A stretch of 11,116 nucleotides of DNA from Chitinophagales bacterium (GCA_020629335.1 JAHDDN010000150.1:1-11116), one strand, 5' to 3'; positions 1 through 6,772 are shown, counted from the stretch's first letter. Numbers and translations are program-made. The notes: generated from the sequence alone by a model not told the origin.

Positions 1-14
1 CACACATAGGTAGC

Positions 15-48
15 GCCCCTACAGTCCAATGAAAAATAAGGAAGGGGC
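15..48. other. Short inverted repeat of unknown role
   Basis: GCCCCT at 15-20 is matched by AGGGGC at 43-48, a 6-bp perfect stem with a 22-base loop. It could be the 3'-end structure of a gene lying left of the window, but no T-tract follows it. Apart from this and the tandem repeat, 1-176 holds nothing recognisable. Confidence 0.3.
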
Positions 49-85
49 ACGCCCAATAAGTAAAAACACTTCCGTCATAACACTA

Positions 86-177
86 ACCGACTAATTACTA
101 ATAGGCCAATTACTAATAAACCAACATACTAATTACTAATAGACCAACATACTAATTACCAATAGACAAATATACTA
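86..177. repeat. Degenerate tandem repeat with 23-bp and 7-bp periodicity
   Basis: Two adjacent 23-bp units, 121-143 and 144-166, differ at a single base (T to C at 160). Less regular partial copies lie before them (86-120), and a decayed piece runs after them to the start codon at 177. Inside each unit are heptamers of the type CTAATTA / CTAATAG separated by a 9-bp spacer such as ACCAACATA. The tract ends right at the predicted start codon of the membrane AraC-type regulator, so it fills its 5' leader or promoter. No function can be read from it; unit number could vary between strains by slippage. Confidence 0.8.
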
Positions 178-1322
178 TGTATATTGAGGGACTAAAAAAT
201 GATCGTCAACTAATGACCTACTCCCTCTACAACATCCTCCTATTATTCGGAAGCTTGCAAGGCTTTTTGCTGTGCCTTTTGTTGCTGACAGGAAAGCAAT
301 ATCAAAAGCGCTCTAATTGGTTTTTGATCTTATTGTTGTTGGCTATTTCCCTGCAAAACCTATCGAATGCGTTGATGATGGGCGGGCTGATGCATGTGGA
401 GTACTGGCCCTTGAGTTTTACTTTATTGATACCAGTCTCCCTGTATTATTTTGTAGTTTACCTGATGAATCCCAAATATGAGTCTAAAAAGTGGGAATGG
501 GTGTTGATTATCCCCTTTATGATTCAGTTCTTATTTAAGATAGCTGTGTTTATAGCCTATTTGTTGATGCCTAATTTATTGGAGTCTCAAAATGTATATT
601 TTGTATGGGGGGCTCACTTATTAGAGTTATTAGCCGTGCTGCTTAGCTTTGGTGTATTACTGAATTTGATCCCTCGTTTAAATGAATTTGAGCGTGGATT
701 GGAGGATAAATACTCAGAATTAGAATCCAAGACCTTAAAATGGCTCAAAAATGCTTTGATTGCGACCTTTATTTTGTGGGTATTATGGTCCATTCCCTTC
801 ACTTATAATGTCTTAGTAGAACCATTTATTAGTCTTTATCCAGTTTGGATAGGTATGTCCTTGATTACCTATTGGTTGGCTTATAGCGTATTGGTTAGGC
901 GACATTTGTTTGAGTATGCAGATTCAGAGTTATTGAGTATACCCCAAGAGGAAAACGCTAGTCCTGCAATAGTAGAAGTATCGGATAAAATAGAGGAACA
1001 TTATCAAAAGCTATTGGCATTGATGGAAGGTGAAAAACTCTATAATAATCCTAATTTGAGCATGAGTATATTGGCCGAGAAGATGGCCTTAAGCAATGGT
1101 TATTTATCTAAGATTATCAACCAAAAAGAGCAAAAGAATTTCTTTGAGTTTGTGAATACTTATCGAGTAGAAGAAGTCAAGCAAAAATTAAAAGATCCTA
1201 AATTTGATCATTATAGCCTTTTAGGGATCGGATTAGAGGCAGGATTCAAGTCTAAATCGACTTTTAATGCCGTTTTTAAGAAAATTACGGGCATGACACC
1301 TTCCGCCTATAAGAACAGTTAA
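177..1322 (+). CDS. Seven-helix membrane protein with C-terminal AraC-type DNA-binding domain
   Basis: This is a 381-residue membrane-anchored transcription regulator. About seven hydrophobic segments can be seen at roughly residues 19-38, 47-67, 78-97, 106-131, 142-165, 190-213 and 218-240. A charged linker follows, then an AraC/XylS-type double helix-turn-helix from about 285 to 381. The first helix-turn-helix contains LSMSILAEKMALSNGYLSK, and the second ends in the family signature GFKSKSTFNAVFKKITGMTP (357-376). This layout is common in Bacteroidota, where the membrane half is thought to sense an envelope or small-molecule signal; the ligand cannot be read here. An alternative start is Met13 at 213; neither start has a Shine-Dalgarno site. 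The serine hydrolase 147 bp downstream on the same strand is a plausible target, but this is inferred from position only. Confidence in the architecture is high. Confidence 0.9.
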   Translation: MYIEGLKNDRQLMTYSLYNILLLFGSLQGFLLCLLLLTGKQYQKRSNWFLILLLLAISLQNLSNALMMGGLMHVEYWPLSFTLLIPVSLYYFVVYLMNPKYESKKWEWVLIIPFMIQFLFKIAVFIAYLLMPNLLESQNVYFVWGAHLLELLAVLLSFGVLLNLIPRLNEFERGLEDKYSELESKTLKWLKNALIATFILWVLWSIPFTYNVLVEPFISLYPVWIGMSLITYWLAYSVLVRRHLFEYADSELLSIPQEENASPAIVEVSDKIEEHYQKLLALMEGEKLYNNPNLSMSILAEKMALSNGYLSKIINQKEQKNFFEFVNTYRVEEVKQKLKDPKFDHYSLLGIGLEAGFKSKSTFNAVFKKITGMTPSAYKNS

Positions 1323-1400
1323 CACACTGATTATCAGTAGCCCGAATAGCTCATGTACTAGTATTCGCACCTGTAAATACTTCCGAATATCCATCATTTC

Positions 1401-1457
1401 ATGCTTTCAGACGATGAGCGTGGATATAGAGGCGATATTGCAGCATTGTTTAATTAA
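1401..1457 (+). other. Possible 18-codon ORF in the gap, perhaps a gene remnant
   Basis: An ATG at 1401 opens an 18-codon frame ending in TAA at 1457, 12 bp before the serine hydrolase start. The peptide MLSDDERGYRGDIAALFN has protein-like composition and looks like the tail of a longer protein, but the frame is blocked upstream by TAA at 1374-1376. It may be a decayed gene end, a leader peptide or chance. The rest of the 1323-1469 gap shows nothing clear. Confidence 0.2.
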
Positions 1458-1469
1458 AAACTAAAAAAC

Positions 1470-2651
1470 ATGAGATCAATCATTTTAATCGTCTTAGTTG
1501 CTATTATGCTAATTACTGTTGCTTGCTTTCCAAAAATCAAGCGTTTAAACCATGTTGTACACTTATTTGATGAAGACAGAATTGTAGAAAATTTTAGAAG
1601 CTTTAATCAGGTATGGCCAGTCAGTGAAATGACTGCTTCCAAGAATCCTGCGATTTACCCAAAAGGCCAAGCCATCTCCTTACCTAAGAACTTTCATTTT
1701 ATGGGAAAAGACTTAGATACAGAGTCTTACTTAAAAGATGGCAATACAACGGGCTTACTAGTCATACAAGATAATGAATTGGTGTTTGAGGAATATTACT
1801 TAGGCAATACCGAAACTACTCGAAATATATCTTGGTCAGTTGCTAAATCCTTTATCTCAGCCTTAGTAGGTATAGCAGTGGAAGAAGGACATATCAAAAG
1901 CATTTCCCAAACAGTAGAAGAATACGTTCCCGAACTCAAAGGTAGTGCTTATGAGGGAGTCACGATAAAAGATGTACTGCAAATGTCTACAGGTGTAGGC
2001 TTTAATGAAGATTATGGCGATTTCTTTAGTGATATTAATCGTTGGGGGAGAGGCTTTGCTTTAGGTAGTTCACAAGATAAATTTGCCGCCTCTCTAAAGC
2101 GAGAATTAGAGCCAGGCACCTTGAATCACTATGTTAGTATCAACACCCATGTATTAGGAATGATACTTACGAAGGCTACTAATCAAACGGTAACAGCCTA
2201 TATGCAAGAAAAACTATGGAATCCAGCAGGGATGGAGCACGATGCTTATTGGGTAATAGATAATAAAGGAATGGAAGCCGTATTGGGTGGTTTGAATGCT
2301 ACTTTAAGAGATTTTGGCAAATTGGGATCGCTCTTTTTAAATAATGGATATTGGAATGGTCAGCAAGTTGTACCAGCCGATTGGGTAGAAGCTGCGACTA
2401 AAGCAGATGCCCCACATTTATTAGCAAGTAGTGGAGGTATAGGCTATGGCTATCAGTGGTGGTTACCCTACAGTACAGAAGGAGAATATCTGGCGCAGGG
2501 AGTTTATAGTCAATTTATTTACGTAAATCCTACGACTAAAACAGTCATTGTAAAACTATCAGCTAATGCAAGTTTTACCGATCCTTACAGCCTTACTGCC
2601 AGTACAGAAGCCAATATGGAATTATTTAGGGCGATTGCACACCAAAAGTGA
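1470..2651 (+). CDS. Envelope serine hydrolase, class C beta-lactamase / NylB-like (COG1680 type)
   Basis: This 393-residue protein starts with a hydrophobic export segment (residues 3-18) ending in TVAC, a weak lipobox that would make Cys19 the lipid anchor; a plain membrane anchor is also possible. The catalytic motifs of the penicillin-recognising serine hydrolase fold are present: SVAK at 123-126 supplies the nucleophile Ser123 and Lys126, and YVS at 221-223 supplies the Tyr221 general base. A segment around QGVYSQFIYVNP (343-354) fits the third, KTG-equivalent strand. The Y-x-S rather than Y-x-N second motif resembles 6-aminohexanoate-dimer hydrolase and related esterases more than true AmpC beta-lactamases. 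Amide or ester hydrolysis in the periplasm is therefore likelier than antibiotic resistance. The true substrate cannot be predicted. The leader is A-rich with no clear Shine-Dalgarno site. The gene lies downstream of the membrane AraC-type regulator. Confidence 0.88.
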   Translation: MRSIILIVLVAIMLITVACFPKIKRLNHVVHLFDEDRIVENFRSFNQVWPVSEMTASKNPAIYPKGQAISLPKNFHFMGKDLDTESYLKDGNTTGLLVIQDNELVFEEYYLGNTETTRNISWSVAKSFISALVGIAVEEGHIKSISQTVEEYVPELKGSAYEGVTIKDVLQMSTGVGFNEDYGDFFSDINRWGRGFALGSSQDKFAASLKRELEPGTLNHYVSINTHVLGMILTKATNQTVTAYMQEKLWNPAGMEHDAYWVIDNKGMEAVLGGLNATLRDFGKLGSLFLNNGYWNGQQVVPADWVEAATKADAPHLLASSGGIGYGYQWWLPYSTEGEYLAQGVYSQFIYVNPTTKTVIVKLSANASFTDPYSLTASTEANMELFRAIAHQK

Positions 2652-2663
2652 TCAAACTTAGCT

Positions 2664-2944
2664 ATATTACACTGTAAACAAATTAATGTTATATTTTGAT
2701 GGTCTCTTTTTAAATTTAGACTGCGTTAAATTTTAAAATAGCCTTGATCAAAATAGTAAAAAAATAAGTAGGTATGCAAAAGTTTTCGCATAGTCCGATG
2801 AGGTTATTTTCAGCTTAGACAAGGCATTTTTTGCAAGTAATAGCAGGGCTATTGCTAAGAAAAATAACGCAGTATAAGCTGAAAATAAACCATCCGATAT
2901 TGTTCGAAAACTTTTGTATAACTACTTAATTTACAGTGTAATAT
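2664..2944. mobile_element. MITE-like palindromic element with 15-bp perfect inverted ends
   Basis: ATATTACACTGTAAA at 2664-2678 is the exact reverse complement of 2930-2944. Inside lies a second, longer inverted pair: 2765-2817 against 2875-2928. It includes perfect runs of 12 bp (2777-2788 with 2905-2916) and 14 bp (2804-2817 with 2875-2888). The loop carries its own hairpin, 2836-2844 with 2848-2856 (8 of 9 pairs). The segment 2721-2746 resembles a shortened inverted copy of the loop, sharing CTGCGTTA with 2865-2872. There is no coding capacity. Flanking TA dinucleotides would fit a TA-targeting (IS630/Tc1-like) mobiliser, but because the ends themselves are TA-rich this is only a suggestion. 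It fills the gap between the serine hydrolase stop and the next start codon. Confidence 0.75.
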
Positions 2945-2952
2945 TTACTTGC

Positions 2953-3645
2953 ATGAAAAATCTATTAATAGTTATAGCCTCTTGTTTGATAATCTTAGCC
3001 TGTGGATCTAACTCATCTTCAGATATTACAGGCTGGGATTATCATCAATTAAACGGAACTCCTTCTAAAGCTACTACTGAAACCTTTAGATGTAGTAAAA
3101 AGAATGGAGAGTGGGAGAAAGGAAAGGAAATGATTGGAGCCAATAAAACAGAGGTGAAATTTGATAAAAAAGGAAATATCGAGTTTGAAAGAAACCATGA
3201 TAAGGAGATAATGCTTTTTGAAACCTCTTATTTTTATAAAGAGGGGACAGTGTCAAGGTCAGTCGTTTTTGATGGCTTAAGCAATAAAAAGATATTCGAA
3301 TACATCTATGAAGCGTCGCCCAATTTTGGATTGATTTCCTCTCAAGCCCATGACTTACCTAAAAAGCAAGCCCATGAAAAAGCCACCTTTGAATGGGATG
3401 GAAAAAGACTTAAAAAGAAAGGCGTCGAAGATATATTGAGGCAAGAATATTTTGTCTTTAGTTATGAGTATGATGATAACGGGAATATGACAAAAGAGTC
3501 TAAAGGTAGATTAAACTCTCAAGGCATTAGCCGTAACTACCTTATTTTAGAAATGGATAAAAATAAAAATTGGACTAAGAGAGTGGCAGTTAATAATTCT
3601 AATCCCGACAGAGGTTTGATGGAGATTCGTACTATTACTTATTAA
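2953..3645 (+). CDS. Small lipoprotein with RHS/YD-like motifs
   Basis: This is a 230-residue predicted lipoprotein of unknown function. I place the start at ATG 2953 because it directly precedes a good signal peptide ending in the lipobox ILAC (Cys17); an upstream in-frame ATG at 2914 lies in the mobile element and would add 13 non-signal residues. The body contains scattered beta-hairpin motifs related to YD/RHS repeats: VKFDKKGNIEFER at 69-81, YEYDDNGNMTKE at 171-182 and LEMDKNKNWTKRV at 199-211. It ends in EIRTITY, a kind of ending seen in Bacteroidota RHS-like lipoproteins. It is too short to be an RHS toxin or shell, and no toxin domain is visible. Only 8 bp separate it from the MITE-like element, so its promoter either lies in that element or was displaced by it. 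Confidence 0.8.
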   Translation: MKNLLIVIASCLIILACGSNSSSDITGWDYHQLNGTPSKATTETFRCSKKNGEWEKGKEMIGANKTEVKFDKKGNIEFERNHDKEIMLFETSYFYKEGTVSRSVVFDGLSNKKIFEYIYEASPNFGLISSQAHDLPKKQAHEKATFEWDGKRLKKKGVEDILRQEYFVFSYEYDDNGNMTKESKGRLNSQGISRNYLILEMDKNKNWTKRVAVNNSNPDRGLMEIRTITY

Positions 3646-3656
3646 AACATTTATTT

Positions 3657-3795
3657 GGGGCTTCCCCTTCGGGTCGGGCTGTCCGTTCTTATGCGGCTAT
3701 GTGTCAGCTACTCCGCTAAGGCATATTTGTCTGCCACTGCGTGGGCAGCCTACATCTGCCTAAGCTCCATAAGCAGCCCCATTACGCCACATACC
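3657..3795. repeat. GC-richer structured intergenic segment with a large imperfect palindrome
   Basis: This segment is noticeably richer in G and C than its surroundings. It opens with GGGG-CTT-CCCC (3657-3667), followed by CCC-CTTC-GGG (3665-3674 area), two mutually exclusive small hairpins just after the lipoprotein stop that may help end its transcript. From 3691 to about 3795 several stretches mirror each other around about 3739: GGCTATGTG (3695-3703) with CACATACC (3788-3795), CTAAGGCA (3716-3723) with TGCCTAAG (3757-3764), and CTGCC (3731-3735) with GGCAG (3744-3748). The outer pairs are imperfect. No reading frame is convincing. It looks like a dispersed intergenic repeat or structured RNA-like element; which one cannot be settled from one copy. 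Confidence 0.5.
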
Positions 3796-3849
3796 ACTTC
3801 CATCCCTAAGCCGATTTTTTAACGTTTTAACTGAATAACGTTAAGAATC

Positions 3850-3877
3850 TATCGACTATCGACTGAAAACTATGGAC
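3850..3877. repeat. Heptanucleotide tandem repeat, four units
   Basis: Four consecutive 7-bp units read TATCGAC, TATCGAC, TGAAAAC and TATGGAC; the first two are identical and the third is the most diverged. It lies about 60 bp before the operon start at 3936. No function is evident. Confidence 0.7.
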
Positions 3878-3922
3878 TAATTTTTTTTGATTTAGATCAA
3901 AAGCATTTTCTAATAATTATTA

Positions 3923-3930
3923 TATTTTTG
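3923..3930 (+). promoter_or_regulatory. Candidate Bacteroidota -7 box for the cytochrome operon
   Basis: TATTTTTG matches the Bacteroidota TAnnTTTG -7 consensus exactly, in an AT-rich stretch. It ends only 5 bases before the ATG at 3936, so transcription from it would begin at or next to the start codon and give a leaderless or nearly leaderless mRNA. No TTTG -33 element was found at the usual distance; the nearest TTTG (3886-3889) is too far away. Treat it as a weak candidate. Confidence 0.35.
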
Positions 3931-3935
3931 CCTTG

Positions 3936-4349
3936 ATGAGAGAATTAGTACTATTGCTTTTATTACTATCCCTTATTTCATGCCTTACATCATCGGATAA
4001 ATTACTTGGAGAGTGGCGTTTAGTCAGCCGATTTTATTCCGCTACCTATCAAATAATCGAAGATGGAAAGGAGCTAAAAGCCTTAGTATTATATTATAAT
4101 GATGGAACTACTAAATATCATTATTCAGAAGGGGAGGAGTATTATCTATTTACGGGTTTAAAGGAGAAAAACGGTGTTTATGTGGATGGCGTATCCAGTG
4201 CGACTAAAGTTGATGAAAAAGTAGCTTCCAAACCTAATTTAAGTATTAAACGAATTGGTTTAGATACTTTAGAAGTGACCACTTACGTTAGAGAAAAACC
4301 CAAAAAAGAAATTTGGGTAAGGAATATTGAAATGAAAAACACAAAATGA
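3936..4349 (+). CDS. Short lipoprotein of unknown function, first gene of the operon
   Basis: This is a 137-residue lipoprotein. I use ATG 3936 rather than the TTG at 3933, as ATG is the stronger start. A very leucine-rich signal peptide (residues 4-15) ends in the lipobox LISC, making Cys16 the anchor. The mature part begins with LLGEWRLVS and closes with a strand pair ending in EIWVR, an alternation typical of small lipocalin-like beta-barrels; that fold is inference. The segment YVDGVSSAT (82-90) resembles the Dxx(S/T)GAT flavinylation motif of FMN-binding domains, but has Ser88 where Gly is usual, and the rest does not look like a classical FMN_bind domain. Its stop overlaps the next start (ATGA at 4346-4349), so translation of the two is probably coupled. 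I do not recognise the family. Confidence 0.8.
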   Translation: MRELVLLLLLLSLISCLTSSDKLLGEWRLVSRFYSATYQIIEDGKELKALVLYYNDGTTKYHYSEGEEYYLFTGLKEKNGVYVDGVSSATKVDEKVASKPNLSIKRIGLDTLEVTTYVREKPKKEIWVRNIEMKNTK

Positions 4350-5497
4350 ACAAACTAATGAATATAATTGGCCTTTTGTTGGTCAGTACCATCCTGTTTA
4401 GCTGTGAAAAAGAAGTTAGAAATATCGCAGCTACAAATGATGATACTACTCCACCTTCAAATACACAACCCACCGCCGATGTAAATCCAATTGATATCAA
4501 TACTCAAGGTTTTGAACTGTTAGAAAGGATGCAAGGACATTGGGTAGGAGAAATGGAAATCATCGGTACAGCATATGACTGGTTTTGCTTTGACTATAGA
4601 GCTATTTCTCCCTCTCATATACATGGTATTTACGAAGGCGGTTCCTCAGGTAATTTATTGACTTCCTTCTTTGTAACGGACTTCAAAAATACTCGAACTA
4701 TTATGGCTCGAAATGGAGGTCTCCTTAACGGTATTTATCGGACCAGTTATTTTGTATTAGATAGTGTCAATTCAGATAGTGATGGTGATTTTTATCGTTT
4801 AATAGATGCAAAAGGTGGTACTAATACCATGTGGATGGAATTGCGCTTTACAGCAGACAGCCTTTACTTCAATGCTTATACCAGTCGTTTAGGATTAACT
4901 TTTCCACCGACTCGCCATATGACTTTCAAGGCACAGAAGAAGCATGAAAGCTTAGCTCAAGCAGCCGCAGCAGCAGTTGGCTTTCCTCAAAATGTACCCG
5001 CTTGGGATTTTTCTGAAGGTTTTATGGAAGAATACTTATATGCCAGTGAAGGAGCGGAGTCTGCTACTTTCTTAGCAGAGGCATCAGAAGAGAACAATGA
5101 TGTGTTTTCTTTGGCGACCAATTCAGGTGATCCCTTTAGAATAGATCAACATCCTTATTTAGGCTATTTACAAGTAGATGCCGTGCGCAACAGTGATATC
5201 GAAAATAAACACCTCTTCTTATATTTATCCATTGATCCCTTGACAGATGAGTTTGGTTATATGAACGATTTAGCAGCTTTTGATACTGTACTCTTATTTC
5301 CAGAAATTATAGCAGTACAAGATCAATTTTTGATTACTTATTTACACCCAGGTGATTATTATGTCACTATAGTAGCAGATGTAAATGAAGATGGCTATGT
5401 CTCTGAAGGTGACTTTACGCATATCAGTCAAGCGATTACCATAGCTGTAGAAGGTGAGCACCAAATTACGATTGATAATATTACCGTTGAAAATTAA
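4346..5497 (+). CDS. Lipoprotein with an EF-hand-like calcium-binding loop
   Basis: This is a 383-residue predicted lipoprotein. The signal peptide ends in LFSC (Cys20), followed by a Thr/Pro/Asp-rich linker to about residue 50. The first half (about 55-200) begins with LLERMQGHWVGEMEIIG and reads like a beta-sandwich or barrel rich in aromatic residues. An alanine-rich stretch (204-210) and an acidic region lie in the middle. Near the C-terminus DVNEDGYVSEGD (345-356) matches the spacing of an EF-hand/dockerin-type calcium loop (DxNxDGxxxxxD), inside a strand-rich context (HPGDYYVTIVADVNEDG). The function is not known to me. The ATGA overlap with the preceding gene and the 6-bp gap to the cytochrome gene tie it to the operon, so it likely works at the same membrane site. 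Confidence 0.82.
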   Translation: MNKLMNIIGLLLVSTILFSCEKEVRNIAATNDDTTPPSNTQPTADVNPIDINTQGFELLERMQGHWVGEMEIIGTAYDWFCFDYRAISPSHIHGIYEGGSSGNLLTSFFVTDFKNTRTIMARNGGLLNGIYRTSYFVLDSVNSDSDGDFYRLIDAKGGTNTMWMELRFTADSLYFNAYTSRLGLTFPPTRHMTFKAQKKHESLAQAAAAAVGFPQNVPAWDFSEGFMEEYLYASEGAESATFLAEASEENNDVFSLATNSGDPFRIDQHPYLGYLQVDAVRNSDIENKHLFLYLSIDPLTDEFGYMNDLAAFDTVLLFPEIIAVQDQFLITYLHPGDYYVTIVADVNEDGYVSEGDFTHISQAITIAVEGEHQITIDNITVEN

Positions 5498-5503
5498 GAA
5501 AGA

Positions 5504-5857
5504 ATGTTTAGAAAATATTATATCGTATTATTCGCTATGGCGATGACAATTTATTCTGCTTGTACGAAGGCGATTATTGATGAGGGCGATGTTGCTCCTA
5601 TAACAGAAGTAATGAAGTACGATCCTCATATTCAAGAAATCATGTTCAATCATTGTATTACTTGCCATAGTGGAGTTGCTGCTACAGCAGGTATTGATTT
5701 AGAGAGCTTTGATAATGTTCGTTTTTATACAGAGAGTGGTAATTTATTAACACGTATAGAAGATGCAGCAGATCCAATGCCTCCTAGTGGTTTATTACCA
5801 CCCGAAGATCGACAAAGAATCGCTAAGTGGGTAACAGATGGTTATTTGGAAAACTAA
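5504..5857 (+). CDS. c-type cytochrome lipoprotein, single heme
   Basis: This small (117-residue) lipoprotein carries one covalently bound heme. The lipobox YSAC gives Cys20 as the anchor. The heme site CITCH (51-55) supplies the two thioether cysteines and the proximal His55. PMPPSG (91-96) is the usual place of the distal Met, here Met92. The ending RIAKWVTDGYLEN fits the last helix of short cytochrome c domains, as in planctomycete-type (PSCyt1-like) and related modules. It should act as an electron carrier at the periplasmic or outer face of a membrane; its partners are unknown. Starting 6 bp after the previous stop, with an A/G-rich leader, it is clearly co-transcribed. The next gene, a DUF5777 barrel, is a plausible companion. 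Confidence 0.92.
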   Translation: MFRKYYIVLFAMAMTIYSACTKAIIDEGDVAPITEVMKYDPHIQEIMFNHCITCHSGVAATAGIDLESFDNVRFYTESGNLLTRIEDAADPMPPSGLLPPEDRQRIAKWVTDGYLEN

Positions 5858-5879
5858 AATCCCTTTAAAAATAAACAAG

Positions 5880-6749
5880 ATGATACAATTTAGGTACTTA
5901 ATTATCATTGGATTGCTCATGGGATTTAGTCCTTTCTTATTGGCGCAAGATGATTTATTAGAAAGTATATTAGATGCACAAGAAGAAACGGAAGATAAGC
6001 TAGCAGTATACCCTGCTTTTAAAGCCATGAAAATTGCTAATCTACAATCTACTAAAGTAGCGAGTCAAGGAGATTTATTTATGTACGTTTCTCATCGATT
6101 TGGCACTATTAAGGATGGAGTAGAAACCTTCTTTGGATTAGATGCCGCTAATACTAAAATCCAATTAGTTTATGGATTATGGGATGGTTTTCAGTTGGGC
6201 TTAAGTCGAGAGTCTCTCAGAAAAACTTATGCAGGTTCCGCCAAAATGCGCCTGACCAGACAGACGAATAAATTCCCGCTCAATATGACGGCCTATGCTA
6301 CGATTAACTTAAATTCAGAGCTAAAAAAAGAGCGTTATCCGAATATGAAATATCCTGACCGACTAAGCTTCGCTTATCAATTATTAATGGCTCGTGTCTT
6401 TTCTAATCGCTTATCCTTAGAGTTAGCTCCTACCTTTGTTCGCCAAAATTTAGTTTGGGAAAAATTTCAAGATCACAATCAAGTTGCATTGGGCTTTGGA
6501 GGACGATATAAACTGACACAGCGAACCTCCATCAACTTTGATTATGTATTGAATTTAAGTCGAGCGGAAGAATCTGTTTATAAAGACCCATTTACCTTAG
6601 GATTAGACATAGAAACAGGCGGACACGTATTTCAATTGATGTTCTCCAACGCCCAATCCACCAATGAACCTGGCTTTATTTCTAATGCCGAAGGCGATTG
6701 GTGGGAAGGCGATATTTATTTTGGATTTAATATTGTTAGAGTATTTTAA
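5880..6749 (+). CDS. DUF5777-type outer-membrane beta-barrel protein
   Basis: This 289-residue exported protein begins with a signal peptide ending at LLA-Q (cleavage near residue 22). I chose ATG 5880 because it opens directly onto the signal peptide; the frame extends to an ATG at 5838 inside the cytochrome gene, which would add a charged, non-signal stretch. The early block has the marks I associate with DUF5777: SHRFGTIKDG (71-80), FFGLDAA (84-90), IQLVYGLWDGFQLGLSRES (94-112) and KMRLTRQT (122-129). The rest alternates aromatic and polar residues in strand-length stretches, ending in IYFGFNIVRVF, with a terminal Phe as in many outer-membrane barrels. DUF5777 proteins often neighbour c-type cytochromes in Bacteroidota, as here; their molecular role is not established. 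It is the last gene of the operon, 22 bp after the cytochrome. Confidence 0.85.
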   Translation: MIQFRYLIIIGLLMGFSPFLLAQDDLLESILDAQEETEDKLAVYPAFKAMKIANLQSTKVASQGDLFMYVSHRFGTIKDGVETFFGLDAANTKIQLVYGLWDGFQLGLSRESLRKTYAGSAKMRLTRQTNKFPLNMTAYATINLNSELKKERYPNMKYPDRLSFAYQLLMARVFSNRLSLELAPTFVRQNLVWEKFQDHNQVALGFGGRYKLTQRTSINFDYVLNLSRAEESVYKDPFTLGLDIETGGHVFQLMFSNAQSTNEPGFISNAEGDWWEGDIYFGFNIVRVF

Positions 6750-6772
6750 AACCATTTATAGCGTTTTATACC

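Noticed and set aside
86..177. CRISPR array
   Set aside because: The units are directly adjacent with no unique spacers of 30-40 bp, and there are no cas genes in the window.
614..802. 62-codon minus-strand frame inside the AraC-type regulator
   Set aside because: It lies wholly antisense to a well-supported membrane-coding region and has no domain or signal; its Ser/Asn-rich composition is that of an antisense shadow.
2914..2952. N-terminal extension of the RHS-like lipoprotein
   Set aside because: It translates the right end of the MITE-like element and would bury the lipoprotein signal; ATG 2953 fits better.
4288..4500. 70-codon minus-strand frame with hydrophobic stretches
   Set aside because: It is antisense across the ATGA junction of two supported genes; its hydrophobicity mirrors the opposite-strand signal peptide region.
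5795..6028. 77-codon minus-strand frame
   Set aside because: It is antisense to the cytochrome end and the DUF5777 signal peptide, with no protein features of its own.
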